Source: UBA11612 sp963662375 (lineage in GTDB: Bacteria; Pseudomonadota; Alphaproteobacteria; Rhodospirillales; Rhodospirillaceae). From it: a stretch of DNA of 64,000 nt. Location: assembly GCA_963662375.2 (NCBI GenBank), contig CAXXRP010000010.1, positions 248,001-312,000 on the forward strand, read 5' to 3'. Both the position numbers and the translations under genes were made by a program. How positions within the stretch are numbered: position 1 is the stretch's first letter; each line of letters starts with the position of its first letter. Below are positions 8,576-17,997 of the stretch, one piece after another. The notes under the pieces were generated by a model. It did not search any database and was not told the origin of the DNA. It saw nothing but the letters and a program-made list of their open reading frames with translations.

Positions 8576-9901
8576 ATGCAAAGAGGTCACTGGGGGTCGC
8601 GTCTTGGTTTTATCCTCGCGGCCACGGGGTCTGCGGTTGGATTGGGCAATATCTGGAAGTTTCCCTACACCGTCGGAAACAATGGCGGCGGCGCATTCCT
8701 TATCGTGTACTTGGCGATTGTCTTCACGATCGGCGTCAGCGTGATGCTCTCCGAGTTCGCCATCGGCCGGGCTGCTGAGCGCAGTCCCGTCGGCGCCTTT
8801 GCCAAGCTCAAGGGCGGAGCTTGGCCGGCGGTTGGTTTCATGGGTGTGATCGCCAGCACCGCGATCCTATCTTTCTACAGCGTCGTTGGCGGATGGACTA
8901 TCGCTTATATCATAAAGTCGGTGGGCGGAATTCTAACGACATCTGACCCCGATACGCTCGGCGGACTCTTCAGTGGGTTCATTTCCAGCCCGATCGAACC
9001 GATCATTTATCACGCTATTTTTATGGCACTCACCGTCGGCGTTGTTCTGGCCGGCGTGCACAAGGGCATCGAGCGGTCGTGCGAGATTCTTTTGCCGTTG
9101 CTGTTTGTTATTCTGGTGATTCTCGCGGTTCGGTCCGTCACATTGCCGGGTGCGATGGAGGGGGTCGCCTTCTACCTCGTGCCGGACTTTTCCAAGATCA
9201 ACGCCACTGTGGTGGGTTACGCCCTGGGACAGGCGTTTTTCTCGCTGTCTCTGGGCATGGGGGCGATGATCACATACGGGTCCTACCTGTCCCATCGCGA
9301 GAATCTATCCCAGGCCGCCATCTGGGTGACGCTCGCTGACATGTCCGTCGCCGTGATCGCCGGCCTGGTTATACTGCCCGCTGTATTTGCCTTTGGTTTC
9401 GACCCTACGGAAGGGCCGGGACTGGTTTTCATCACGCTGCCCGCGGTGTTCGGACAGATGCCGGCTGGCGCTGTCTTTGCCGTCTTGTTTTTTGTTTTGC
9501 TGACGATCGCCGCCCTGACATCCTCTGTTTCATTGCTGGAAGTCGTCATCACTTACCTTATCGATGAACGGAAGGCGCGCCGCGCACCTGCCGCCTTCGG
9601 CGCGGGCGCCCTGATTTTTACCATCGGGATTGCCTGCTCTCTGTCCATGGGCCCATGGGGTGGGTTCACGATCGCGGGAAAGAATATTTTCGACTTCTTG
9701 GATTATGCGTCGTCCAACCTCATGTTGCCGGTGGGCGGTATCGCCATATCGTTGTTCGTGGGTTGGGTGATACTGCCTCGGGCGACACAGGAAGCGACAA
9801 GTCATGGCGTGCACCCGTTTGTGTGGGTTAAACTGTGGCAGTTCATTTGCCGCTATGTGGCGCCCGTGGCTATCGTCTGGATTCTCATTTCTGGAATTTA
9901 G
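8576..9901 (+). CDS. Sodium-dependent transporter, neurotransmitter:sodium symporter (SNF/NSS) family
   Basis: 441 residues with about 11-12 hydrophobic segments, the usual bacterial NSS length. The signature of helix 1, GSAVGLGNIWKFPY, lies at about residues 18-31; it forms the sodium and substrate site in LeuT. I chose ATG 8576 because AAAGGGGAG lies just before it and the NSS N-terminus WGSRLGFILA starts soon after; upstream in-frame codons would add an unconserved leader. The family imports amino acids or similar amines with Na+. The substrate cannot be assigned. Confidence 0.92.
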   Translation: MQRGHWGSRLGFILAATGSAVGLGNIWKFPYTVGNNGGGAFLIVYLAIVFTIGVSVMLSEFAIGRAAERSPVGAFAKLKGGAWPAVGFMGVIASTAILSFYSVVGGWTIAYIIKSVGGILTTSDPDTLGGLFSGFISSPIEPIIYHAIFMALTVGVVLAGVHKGIERSCEILLPLLFVILVILAVRSVTLPGAMEGVAFYLVPDFSKINATVVGYALGQAFFSLSLGMGAMITYGSYLSHRENLSQAAIWVTLADMSVAVIAGLVILPAVFAFGFDPTEGPGLVFITLPAVFGQMPAGAVFAVLFFVLLTIAALTSSVSLLEVVITYLIDERKARRAPAAFGAGALIFTIGIACSLSMGPWGGFTIAGKNIFDFLDYASSNLMLPVGGIAISLFVGWVILPRATQEATSHGVHPFVWVKLWQFICRYVAPVAIVWILISGI

Positions 9902-9984
9902 AGCTCGGCGGTGGCTTTTTGGTGCGTTCAGCGCATCGCTGCAATACTCATGGCCGGTGCAATCCACCGGCAAAGACATATGTC

Positions 9985-10551
9985 ATGACGGAATTCCATA
10001 AAAACGGTAGCAATGATACGGGCGTCGGTCTGATCATCGAGGGCGCCGCCGGTATCGATCCAACCTCCGACGATGGAGCCCGCCGTCAGTTGCGGGACAC
10101 ACTTAGCCAATTTGCCACCGGCGTCACGATAATGACGACGATCGGGTCAAAAGGGGACTCGGTCGGCATCACCGTTAGTTCTTTCAATTCTCTATCTCTC
10201 GATCCGCCTCTGATTCTTTGGAGCATTGCCAATACCTCCACTAGCCACGGACATTTCCGTATCGACGACTCATTTGCGGTCAACGTGCTTGCCGCGGATC
10301 AAGAAGGACTCGCCACTTGTTTTGCGAAGACGGGAGGAGACAAGTTCCATGGAGTAGATGTGCTCTCAGGGTTGGACAACGTGCCGCTTCTCGGTGGGTG
10401 CGTTGTCTATTTCGAATGCTGCGTCTATGCGCGCTATCCTGGAGGCGATCATGACATCATTGTCGGCCGCGTGCGGCGCATCTTCAACGTCGGTAAGGCA
10501 CCGCTGTTGTTTCATGGAGGCGCGTTGCGGGCGCTGGGTGAGCAGGCTTAA
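9985..10551 (+). CDS. Flavin reductase-domain (DIM6/NTAB) protein
   Basis: 188 residues. The core LRDTLSQFATGVTIMTTIG, then GITVSSFNSLSLDPPLILW is the FMN-binding split-barrel signature of flavin reductases that feed reduced flavin to two-component monooxygenases. The C-terminal DHDIIVGRVRRI is also typical. ATG 9985 was chosen because the upstream in-frame extension has no family similarity. No monooxygenase component is adjacent, so the partner is unknown. Confidence 0.88.
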   Translation: MTEFHKNGSNDTGVGLIIEGAAGIDPTSDDGARRQLRDTLSQFATGVTIMTTIGSKGDSVGITVSSFNSLSLDPPLILWSIANTSTSHGHFRIDDSFAVNVLAADQEGLATCFAKTGGDKFHGVDVLSGLDNVPLLGGCVVYFECCVYARYPGGDHDIIVGRVRRIFNVGKAPLLFHGGALRALGEQA

Positions 10552-10652
10552 AAATCGCCGAGGCTAATTCCACCTACGGCGCTTGAACGGCGCCTCGAGC
10601 GTGCGCCATCAGGCCGGCAGCGGCGACTACTGAGGCAACTTGCCGGCCTTCA

Positions 10653-11291
10653 TCAAATCAAACATTGCGCCATGTCGTTCAGCACGGGTACGGCTAGCTT
10701 ATCTTTCTGAATTGACGCCCAGTCTTTCGTCAGCTTGAGCCTCTTACCGACGATGTTGCCTAATTCGTACCAGTCGCGGGCCGCCGCCACAAAGAACAGC
10801 GCCGGCGCTGCGAAACAATCCGCGATAGTGAGCCGTGCGCCCGCGGCGTATCTGCCCTTCAACAGAACGCGTTCCAACGTATCTAAACCCTTCGCCATAT
10901 CCTGAAGAGTGGTTTTCATATCCATAGGTTCTGTAAGGGTGCCGCGCTTGTGTCGCACCAATCTCACAGCGGGAGCTTGCACGTATTCGCCGGCGACGGC
11001 GGCTACTAAACGCGTTTGTGCCGCTGCCGTAGCCGACGCCGGGACGAGCTTTTTGGCCTTCGATTTCGCGTCAAGATACTCCACGATGATCGCAGACTCG
11101 AACAGCGTCGTCGCGCCATCCTTCAACACGGGAAGCTTGGCGAAAGGATTGAGTTTATAAAAAGCGGGCGACTTAATGCCGTCCTTGGGCAGAGATAGGT
11201 CGTATTTGAACCCCTTTGCTCTGGCCGCCAAAACGACCCGCGCGACGAAAGGTGAAACAATCCTGCCGTAAATGGTCAAGGTTTTCGCCAT
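10653..11291 (-). CDS. Glutathione S-transferase family protein (copy 1)
   Basis: 212 residues. The N-terminal thioredoxin-like domain starts TIYGRIVSPFVARV and has LNPFAKLPVLKDG with the cis-proline, then ESAIIVEYLD, the gamma-glutamyl-binding Glu-Ser pair. The C-terminal helical domain contains RLTIADCFAAP. Together with the next gene, 24 bases upstream, it forms a tandem pair with clear similarity throughout. The likely role is glutathione conjugation or peroxide detoxification; the substrate is unknown. Confidence 0.88.
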   Translation of the reverse strand: MAKTLTIYGRIVSPFVARVVLAARAKGFKYDLSLPKDGIKSPAFYKLNPFAKLPVLKDGATTLFESAIIVEYLDAKSKAKKLVPASATAAAQTRLVAAVAGEYVQAPAVRLVRHKRGTLTEPMDMKTTLQDMAKGLDTLERVLLKGRYAAGARLTIADCFAAPALFFVAAARDWYELGNIVGKRLKLTKDWASIQKDKLAVPVLNDMAQCLI

Positions 11292-11315
11292 GGTGTTTTC
11301 CGCCGCGACGAGTGG

Positions 11316-11978
11316 TTACGCGGCCTTTTGGGCTTGCCGTTGTTCCATGTAAGTTTTCATGGCCTCGCCCATCTCTTTCATCACGCCGCCAATCAGCTTG
11401 TTCTTGCTCGCCTTTGTGTAATAGCGCTTCAATTTTGTCCGCTTGCCTAGGACTGGACTGGACGTGACTTGCGGCACGATGGCGTGCAGGAAAAATAGTA
11501 CGGGTGCAGCATAGCAATCGGCGATGGTGAACCGCGCACCGGCTGCATACGGCTTGGCAACGAGCAATTTTTCCGCGACGTCTAAGGCCTGGCTCAGCGC
11601 AGCCAGTTTTTCGTCCACCACTTTTTGGTCCCGCGTGGCGGGATCGGATTGAGCGAACAAACCGAACATAGCCGGCTGGACGTACTCGGCGAAAATCGCG
11701 CCGATCAGACGTGCCTGGGCCCCAGCCTTCGCGCCTGCGGGAACGATTGGCTTCTTTTTATACTTGGCGTCGATGTAATCCAGGATGACGCCAGACTCGA
11801 AAAGCACGGTCGATCCGTCCTTGATGGTAGGCATCTTTCTCATGGGGTTCATTTTAAGAAAGGCAGATGATTTTATACCGCCTTTGGGCAGCAACAATTT
11901 GTGCTTAATACCCTTGTAGCGAGCGGCGAGAACAACCCGTGCAGCGAATGGCGAAAGAATTGAACCATAAATATCCAT
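11316..11978 (-). CDS. Glutathione S-transferase family protein (copy 2)
   Basis: 220 residues. It has DIYGSILSPFAARV at the N-terminus, MNPMRKMPTIKDG with the cis-proline loop, ESGVILDYID, and RFTIADCYAAP in the helical domain. Its similarity to the neighbouring GST indicates a tandem duplication. It has a longer lysine-rich C-terminus than copy 1. Confidence 0.88.
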   Translation of the reverse strand: MDIYGSILSPFAARVVLAARYKGIKHKLLLPKGGIKSSAFLKMNPMRKMPTIKDGSTVLFESGVILDYIDAKYKKKPIVPAGAKAGAQARLIGAIFAEYVQPAMFGLFAQSDPATRDQKVVDEKLAALSQALDVAEKLLVAKPYAAGARFTIADCYAAPVLFFLHAIVPQVTSSPVLGKRTKLKRYYTKASKNKLIGGVMKEMGEAMKTYMEQRQAQKAA

Positions 11979-12088
11979 CTTTACTCCTCGTTAGAAATAT
12001 TGGTGAGCCCTGTACGGACAAGGCGGCGGATCATAGCTGAATCCTTCGTCGATGCACGTGGTAAGTCGTGCGGGCTGCGCCCAGGTAT

Positions 12089-13414
12089 TCAGGTGCCGCC
12101 GCTTCTGCCCTTCAGACTTGCCAAGATCGCCTGATCGAAAATAACATGCCGGTGCGGGAAGGGGAGTTCCACACCGTTCTCCTTGAACAAATCCCAAAGC
12201 GCCAGAAAAGTCTGCCCTTTGACATTGGTTATGCCATCCTCGGGGTCGGTGATCCAGAACCGCAGCACAAAATCTATGGAACTGTCGCCAAACGCGGTGA
12301 GGTGACACACAGGTTCGGGGCTTTGTGCCACTCGTTTAGGGCTTTTTGCTGCTTCCACCGCTAGGCGCCGCACGTCGTGCGGATCGCTGTTGTACGCAAC
12401 GCCAAAGGAAACTTCCATTCGCACCCGGTGGTCGCTGTGGGACCAGTTAATCACCTGATTCACCACAAAGTCGTCGTTTGGAATGAGAATTTCCTTGTTG
12501 TCCCGGGTCACCACACCCACGTACCGTGCGGTCATGTCTTTTACCCAGCCAAAGGTTTGGCCAACCTCGATAACATCCCCAGGCTTAATCGACTTATCTA
12601 GCAGCAGGAAAAGGCCACTCAAAAGGTTCGAGACTTGCCTTTGCAACCCAATGCCGACACCCACGCCGAGGGCGCCGCTGAACACTGCGAGGGCGCCGAA
12701 ATTGATGCCCGTGGTGGGCAGAGCCACCAGCACCGCAAGCAGGACCAGCGCGCCGCGCGACAACTTAATAATCAGCACCCGCCCCCGCGGAGTGACGCCG
12801 GACATGTCCGCGATGCTCCGCTCGATGGCGCCCGCGATGGCCAGCGCGACCCAAATCAGGACAACCAACAGCGCAATCCCGCCGAACAGGTCGAGCATGC
12901 TCACATCTGCCGAGCCTATCGAGAACGTGAACCCGCCCAAGGCGTCCATCGTGGGGGTGAGCAGCCCTAATATGTTCAGCGCGGCAATAGTCCAAGCGAT
13001 GGTCGCGACCACGCGGGCTACGAACCGATTTGCGATAATCAAGGAACTGACTGTGATGATCACCCACGCGGTCACGAGGCTGGCGATTACCTCCATAAGC
13101 CCCGATGAGGCGATCGCCGGAACCTGTTCGAAAACGCCGGCGGTGATCCACGCCAGAGCAATAAACGTTAAGCCGCCGGTTTCCCGGGCGATGGCTGTGC
13201 CGATGGATTGCAATAGGCCGGGTAGACTGCTTTGCCTGACCCATTCATCAAGTTGGGGGCGCAGCCTGCGGTGCGCGCCGAAAGCCAATAGGGAAATGAG
13301 GACCAGTGCCGCCGCCTGCGCAATAGTGGGCCACGTTGTGACGTGATCGAGGGTCCACGCAAGGGCTTCGCCGAACCAATCGGAGAGCTGTGCTATAAAG
13401 CGGTCTCCTGTCAT
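12089..13414 (-). CDS. Mechanosensitive ion channel, MscS family
   Basis: 441 residues with about five N-terminal transmembrane segments. The pore helix and upper beta domain contain FSGALGVGVGIGLQRQVSN followed by SIKPGDVIEVG and NKEILIPNDDFVVNQVINWS, the hallmark MscS region at about residues 245-325. The soluble C-terminal domain follows. It would release osmolytes during hypo-osmotic shock. The start ATG 13414 is the first in frame. Confidence 0.92.
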   Translation of the reverse strand: MTGDRFIAQLSDWFGEALAWTLDHVTTWPTIAQAAALVLISLLAFGAHRRLRPQLDEWVRQSSLPGLLQSIGTAIARETGGLTFIALAWITAGVFEQVPAIASSGLMEVIASLVTAWVIITVSSLIIANRFVARVVATIAWTIAALNILGLLTPTMDALGGFTFSIGSADVSMLDLFGGIALLVVLIWVALAIAGAIERSIADMSGVTPRGRVLIIKLSRGALVLLAVLVALPTTGINFGALAVFSGALGVGVGIGLQRQVSNLLSGLFLLLDKSIKPGDVIEVGQTFGWVKDMTARYVGVVTRDNKEILIPNDDFVVNQVINWSHSDHRVRMEVSFGVAYNSDPHDVRRLAVEAAKSPKRVAQSPEPVCHLTAFGDSSIDFVLRFWITDPEDGITNVKGQTFLALWDLFKENGVELPFPHRHVIFDQAILASLKGRSGGT

Positions 13415-13450
13415 ACCCTCGCCTTTGCCGGCATGTGTTAGCTCCGCCGT

Positions 13451-14152
13451 TTACACAAGTGCCTTCTTGAACAACTCCAGGGTTCGCTCGTGCGCGAGCT
13501 CGGCGGCGCTCGCCTTATAGTGGTTCTTGTCTGTTTCGCGGCAGAAGCCATGATCGGCGCCTTCGTAAGCGTAAACCGTGATCTGTCCGTAATCCTTCAG
13601 ACCTTCCTCCACCTTCGCCTGGGCGTCTGGAGGTACAAAGCCGTCTTCACGGGCAATGTGCAGAATTGTGGGCGTCTTGATTTTATCGGCCTCGCCGAGA
13701 AGATTATCTAAGCCCACGCCGTAGTAGGCCGAACTTGCATCCGTATCCGTGCGCGCGGCGGACAGGTAAGACAACATTCCGCCGAGGCAAAATCCGAGAT
13801 TCCCGACCTTACCGTTACATCCTGGCATTTTGCGCAACGTCGAAATCGTCGCCTGAATGTCCTCGACGCCCTTGTCGGCATCGAAATTGCCAAACAACTC
13901 GAGCCCCTTGTTAAATTCGTCCTCTTTGGTGGGGTCCAGCTGAATACCTGGGCCTAGCTTCCAGAATAGATCGGGCGCCAAGGCCATATAGCCTTGGCCG
14001 GCCAGCCAATCGGCGACACTCCGCAGCCATCCGTTGATGCCGAAGACCTCTTGAATCACGACCACTCCCGGGCCGCTACCGCCGGTCGGTGTGGAGAGAT
14101 AGCCCATAAAGGTACCGTCCTTTCCCGCGATGGAGATCTCCTTGCCGGTCAT
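13451..14152 (-). CDS. Dienelactone hydrolase family protein
   Basis: 233 residues with an alpha/beta-hydrolase fold. The nucleophile elbow GFCLGGML has the cysteine of dienelactone hydrolases at about residue 121, the aspartate lies in the REDGFVPPD segment, and the histidine in EGADHGFC near residue 200. DLH enzymes act in chloroaromatic or protocatechuate-type ring-cleavage pathways, but many homologues are general esterases. It follows MscS on the same strand with a 36-base gap. Confidence 0.88.
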   Translation of the reverse strand: MTGKEISIAGKDGTFMGYLSTPTGGSGPGVVVIQEVFGINGWLRSVADWLAGQGYMALAPDLFWKLGPGIQLDPTKEDEFNKGLELFGNFDADKGVEDIQATISTLRKMPGCNGKVGNLGFCLGGMLSYLSAARTDTDASSAYYGVGLDNLLGEADKIKTPTILHIAREDGFVPPDAQAKVEEGLKDYGQITVYAYEGADHGFCRETDKNHYKASAAELAHERTLELFKKALV

Positions 14153-14361
14153 GCTTTATGTCCTCCCTAGTGATGTGTTGCGCAGGTGTTTGAGGCCTTA
14201 GTTGTAGATAAAATAAGGTCATGAGGCTAGTGGGAGCGGGGCATCTTTACTCCGCGCAAATCTTTTGCGGGCAAGGTATAAAAGTGAGCCGCCGCCGGGT
14301 ACGATCTCGCTGGTCCAACGTTTGAGCCTTCCGCCGAACATTATTTAGACAGGGGTAGCAC

Positions 14362-14970
14362 ATGCACTCGTCGAACCGCCTGATTGTCGGCATCAGCGGT
14401 GCGTCTGGTATCATCTATGGCATCCGAATCCTTCAAGTGTTGAAAGGTCTTGGCGTTGAGACTCATTTGGTCATGTCCAAAACTGCGGAAGTGACCTTAG
14501 CGCATGAAAGCGACATGAAAGTCTCCGCCGTGAAAGCCCTGGCTGGCGTGACTTATTCCAACACCGATATGGGCGCAGCCATTTCGTCGGGTTCATTTCA
14601 GACCAGCGGCATGATTGTCGCGCCCTGTTCCATCCGCACCGTTTCGGAAATCGCATCTGGCGTGACGTCCACACTCTTGTCGCGGGCTGCCGATGTCGTG
14701 TTGAAGGAACGGCGCCGTTTGGTTCTTATGGTGCGGGAAAGTCCACTGCACACCGGGCATTTGCGGACCTTAACCGCGGTATCGGAAATTGGCGCGATCG
14801 TCGCGCCGCCCGTCCCGGCGTTTTATGCGTGGCCGGGAAGCTTGGACGACGTTGTCGATCACACTGTGGGACGGGCGTTGGATCTGTTCGATATCGATGT
14901 GGGCCTGGTGAAGCGGTGGGGCGAGGCGCCATCGGCCAGGCGATCCAGGCCCGGAAGTAGAAAAAAATGA
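14362..14970 (+). CDS. ubiX: Flavin prenyltransferase UbiX
   Basis: 202 residues. The N-terminus LIVGISGASGIIYGIRILQ is the FMN-binding UbiX signature; GAAISSGSFQTSGMIVAPCS, with the conserved serine and Cys-Ser, follows near residues 72-92, and the C-terminus has RRLVLMVRESPLH. It makes the prenylated FMN cofactor for UbiD-type decarboxylases in ubiquinone biosynthesis or aromatic acid turnover. It overlaps the next gene by ATGA. No ubiD is in the window. Confidence 0.93.
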   Translation: MHSSNRLIVGISGASGIIYGIRILQVLKGLGVETHLVMSKTAEVTLAHESDMKVSAVKALAGVTYSNTDMGAAISSGSFQTSGMIVAPCSIRTVSEIASGVTSTLLSRAADVVLKERRRLVLMVRESPLHTGHLRTLTAVSEIGAIVAPPVPAFYAWPGSLDDVVDHTVGRALDLFDIDVGLVKRWGEAPSARRSRPGSRKK

Positions 14971-15524
14971 ACGCCGCGCCTACCAGCATCGTCAGAGACA
15001 ATCCCCTGTGGAATTTTGTGACAACGACCTACAAGGAGCCGGGCGTTGAGAAGACATGCTTGGCGCTGCAAAACCGCCTTGGCGTCGACGTGAACATGGT
15101 GATGTTTTGCATTTGGCTGGCTTATCGCGGCGCGGGCGGCGCAAATCTCGCGCAACACCTCGGCTCGGCGCTGAAACTTTCGCGAAGCTGGCAGAGCGCC
15201 ATGGTCGAGCCGCTGCGAACTGCGCGTAACAATCTGAAGGATCATACTGCAAGCACCGGCATGAGCGTGCCTGCTCGGGAGGCGGCCACCGCCCTCCGCG
15301 AACGCATCAAGGCGTGCGAGCTGGACATGGAGCATATGGAGACGCTCGCCTTGTACGCGCTGGCGCCCGAGGGCGAGGACCGGGGTATTGACACCCCACT
15401 CGCCGAATGCAAGGACACTGCGCAGAACAATCTAACTATCTATTTCGCCGCCATGGGTGTGAAGCTGGACCCGCTGGGCGAAACCCACGTCATGCGCATT
15501 CTCACGTCTGTATTTGGCGCCTGA
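14967..15524 (+). CDS. TIGR02444 family protein (unknown function)
   Basis: 185 residues. The segment NPLWNFVTTTYKEPGVE, then CLALQNRLGVDVNMVMFC matches the small TIGR02444/DUF2390 family found in Alpha- and Gammaproteobacteria. It is mainly helical with no membrane segment and no signal peptide. The ATG overlaps the ubiX stop, so it is translationally coupled to ubiX. No biochemical role is known to me. Confidence 0.85.
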   Translation: MNAAPTSIVRDNPLWNFVTTTYKEPGVEKTCLALQNRLGVDVNMVMFCIWLAYRGAGGANLAQHLGSALKLSRSWQSAMVEPLRTARNNLKDHTASTGMSVPAREAATALRERIKACELDMEHMETLALYALAPEGEDRGIDTPLAECKDTAQNNLTIYFAAMGVKLDPLGETHVMRILTSVFGA

Positions 15525-16099
15525 GGCTCAGCCGGAAAACACTTGTGCCACGCCGCGCCACTTTCTTTGGCCACTTGAGATTCTCGATTGCCCAATTTTG
15601 CCGAGAGTGCATGGGCGTTTCTGCAGTGCCTACCTGGGGCCGATATGCGGGCTGACGCCCCCGGAAATCCGGATCGGTATCGGTTTCGGCGTTTCCGCTG
15701 CTCCAGGCGTCTGCTGACGCGGGCGCTGCCCGGAGTCGACCGGGCCGCACGGCCAGCGCGTGCTCCATCTCGGATAATAAAATTTCCGTCTGCGTTGAGG
15801 CTCTAGGGGTTGTCGGTAGCGGGGATTGAGAACCCCCAGATGTTGTGCCTTCCACCGAATTTCGATTTTTCTGGAACGGCGTTGGCGGACCCCCGGTTTT
15901 GTGGTGTGTTAGCAGCTGGTGCATATAATAAAAAACCGAGTTGGCCCTGCGCCGCTCCAGGTTTCTGGGACGCACCGCAGCAACCGCCCTCTCCCCTGTT
16001 GAGGGCGGTTGTTGGATTTCTGGCTCACGGCCGGGTAAAATTGAGCCTGGTGTTCGGGAAAGACCCAGCGCGAACAAAGGCGTCACGCCTTTACTGTGT
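15525..16099. other. Intergenic region between convergent genes
   Basis: About 575 bases between the ends of the TIGR02444 gene and the aldo/keto reductase. Open frames here lack family similarity or plausible ribosome sites. It holds a strong hairpin at 15981-16011 and a smaller one near 16076-16092 (AAAGGCG/CGCCTTT). Confidence 0.5.
15981..16011. terminator. Perfect 11-bp stem, likely bidirectional terminator
   Basis: CAACCGCCCTC, a nine-base loop, GAGGGCGGTTG. It lies between two convergent genes. There is no long T-run, so it may act as a weak terminator or mRNA-stabilising hairpin. Confidence 0.5.
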
Positions 16100-17086
16100 T
16101 TAGCGGTCCACAAAGACCATGCGGTTTTGGCTATAACGAGACCCGGCAATGATGTCCGCTCTCAGCATACCGTTAAGTTCGGCCATGTCCTCACCGCTCA
16201 GCTCGACATCTATTGCACCGAGGTTTTCTTCCAGATAGCGCCGCCGTTTGGTGCCGGGAATAGGCACCACGTCGTCGCCCTTATGCAACAGCCAAGCCAA
16301 AGCGATTTGTCCCGCTGTCGCATTCTTGCGCGCAGCGAATGCATGCACGGCTGCGGCGGTTTTCATATTTGCATTGAAATTCTTGCCCTGAAACCGTGGG
16401 TCGTCTTTGCGGATATCGCCCTTGCTATACTTTTCCGCGCGCATCGCTGTTCCGGTGAGGAATCCGCGCCCCAAGGGTGCGAAGGGAACCAGCCCGATAT
16501 TCAAGTCCTGCAGCAGCGGGATGATTTCTGTTTCCAGATTCCGCTCCCACAACGAATATTCGCTTTGCGGGGCCGTGACCAGGCACTCACTATGGGCCCG
16601 GCGGATGCTGCCCGTGCCCGCTTCTGACAGCCCAAAATAGCGCACTTTGCCGCCGCCGATCAGTTCCGCCACCGTCCCGGCCACGTCCTCCATGGGGACG
16701 GCGGGATCGACACGGTGCTGGTAAAGCAAATCGATGCGGTCCGTCTGCAATCGCTTCAACGAAGCGTCCACCACCTTGCGGATATGCGGGGGGCTGCTGT
16801 CGAGCCCGCGCGGAGGTTTATCATCAAAACGCCAGCCGAATTTAGTGGCAATGATCACCTCGTCGCGCACGCCCTTGAGTTCTCGGCCCAGAAGTTCTTC
16901 ATTGATGAATGGGCCATAAACTTCTGCGGTGTCGAAAAACGTCACGCCGAGGTCCAAGGCGCGGTGAAGCGTCGCCACCGCTTCCGTTTCGTCCGCGCGC
17001 CCGTACGCAGTGCTCATGCCCCTGCAGCCGAGCCCCAGCGCGGATACCTCAGGCCCTTGTGATCCCAGTGTGCGTCTTACCAGCAT
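16100..17086 (-). CDS. Aldo/keto reductase
   Basis: 328 residues in the AKR TIM-barrel family. The catalytic aspartate and tyrosine lie in FFDTAEVYGP (about residues 50-59), the lysine in IIATKFGW, and the histidine in YQHRVDP. The N-terminal LGSQGPEVSALGLGCRGMS is typical of the AKR11-13 group. It reduces aldehydes or ketones with NADPH; the substrate is unknown. Confidence 0.92.
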   Translation of the reverse strand: MLVRRTLGSQGPEVSALGLGCRGMSTAYGRADETEAVATLHRALDLGVTFFDTAEVYGPFINEELLGRELKGVRDEVIIATKFGWRFDDKPPRGLDSSPPHIRKVVDASLKRLQTDRIDLLYQHRVDPAVPMEDVAGTVAELIGGGKVRYFGLSEAGTGSIRRAHSECLVTAPQSEYSLWERNLETEIIPLLQDLNIGLVPFAPLGRGFLTGTAMRAEKYSKGDIRKDDPRFQGKNFNANMKTAAAVHAFAARKNATAGQIALAWLLHKGDDVVPIPGTKRRRYLEENLGAIDVELSGEDMAELNGMLRADIIAGSRYSQNRMVFVDR

Positions 17087-17180
17087 GTTTCATCTGATTT
17101 CGTGGTCGGATCGGGCCATAACGGCGCACGTTCGCCGCCGGACAAAGCCGCGGCGGCCACGGCTACAAATGGAGAGAGAT

Positions 17181-17559
17181 ATGGACGAGGAGATCATGCG
17201 CCAGCCGGCCTGGGTCAGATTTTGGCCATGTATCTGGTGGGGCTCAATTTCTTCAGCTGCGCCGCGTTTATCTGGAAGCACGTCGAGGTCCGCTGAGGCT
17301 TGGGGCTATTTCTGCTCAGTTGGGTGGAATGGGCCAGCTTTACGAGATGCTCGGCTTTGTGCGCCTGCTCGGATTCACGCACATTCTGGCGTGGACACCG
17401 CTACTGATTTATCTCTGGCGGCGGCGAGAAATTATCAAAGTAAAACCTGTTCAGTCGCGCACTTTTTTCGCCGCGCTGTTCGTCATCAATCTTATTCCAC
17501 TCGCGTTCGATTACACCGATCTCGCCCGTTACATCCTCGGGGAACGCGCGCCGTATTGA
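17181..17559 (+). pseudogene. Small multi-span membrane protein, frameshifted and interrupted
   Basis: ATG 17181 follows GGAGAGAGA. The frame begins MDEEIMRQPAW, then coding continues in another frame from about 17205 (QILAMYLVGLNFFSCAAF), hits TGA at 17294-17296, and resumes in a third frame from about 17320 (GQLYEMLGFVRLLGFTHILA...) to a stop at 17559. The concatenated product would be about 125 residues with three or four transmembrane helices. I do not recognise a named family. Two shifts and one stop make it non-functional as read. Confidence 0.5.
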
Positions 17560-17591
17560 TTTACGAAGGCGAGTCTGCGGGCAAATAAAGT

Positions 17592-17613
17592 GGGCGGTGC
17601 TTGCGCACCGCCC
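17592..17613. terminator. Strong 9-bp stem-loop
   Basis: GGGCGGTGC, loop TTGC, GCACCGCCC just after the membrane protein remnant. The downstream CCAAGTTT is only weakly T-rich. The position between convergent remnants suits a terminator. Confidence 0.55.
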
Positions 17614-17645
17614 CAAGTTTCAGGGACGCACCTCTTAAACCAATC

Positions 17646-17993
17646 TCAATTTGACGGGTTGGTCAACTTTAAAGAACACTCACAGCACCGCGAGCATGCA
17701 GGCAACAAGGGGCGCCGCACCACGTCGCTGTGTGTAAGTTTTACAATCGCGATATCATTCAATGTGTTCAATCTCTCGGCGATGTACGAAAGTCCCGACA
17801 CTCCCGGCAATAAGTCGGTCTGGTCGGGATCGCTGGTGATCGCCACGATCGAGTGCCAGCCCAGCCGTGTCAGCAGCATCTTGATCTGTCCATAAGTGCA
17901 GTTCTGCGCCTCGTCGATGACCACGAACGCGTTGTTCAGCCTACGTCCGCGCATATAGGGAATGGACGCAAACGGCATTACCCAGCTGGCCAT
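17646..17993 (-). pseudogene. phoH: PhoH-family ATPase, C-terminal fragment
   Basis: The minus strand encodes PYMRGRRLNNAFVVIDEAQN (Walker-B region), then GQIKMLLTRLGWHS and DPDQTDLLPGVSGL, the C-terminal half of PhoH/PhoL proteins. The Walker A half is missing; similarity ends near 17990, where a plus-strand TonB receptor fragment begins. The family length is about 320 residues, and only about 100 remain. Confidence 0.8.
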
Positions 17994-17997
17994 GGGT

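Noticed and set aside
15502..16149. 215-codon minus-strand ORF between TIGR02444 and the aldo/keto reductase
   Set aside because: Low-complexity Pro/Thr/Arg composition, overlaps two real genes, contains terminator hairpins and shows no domain.
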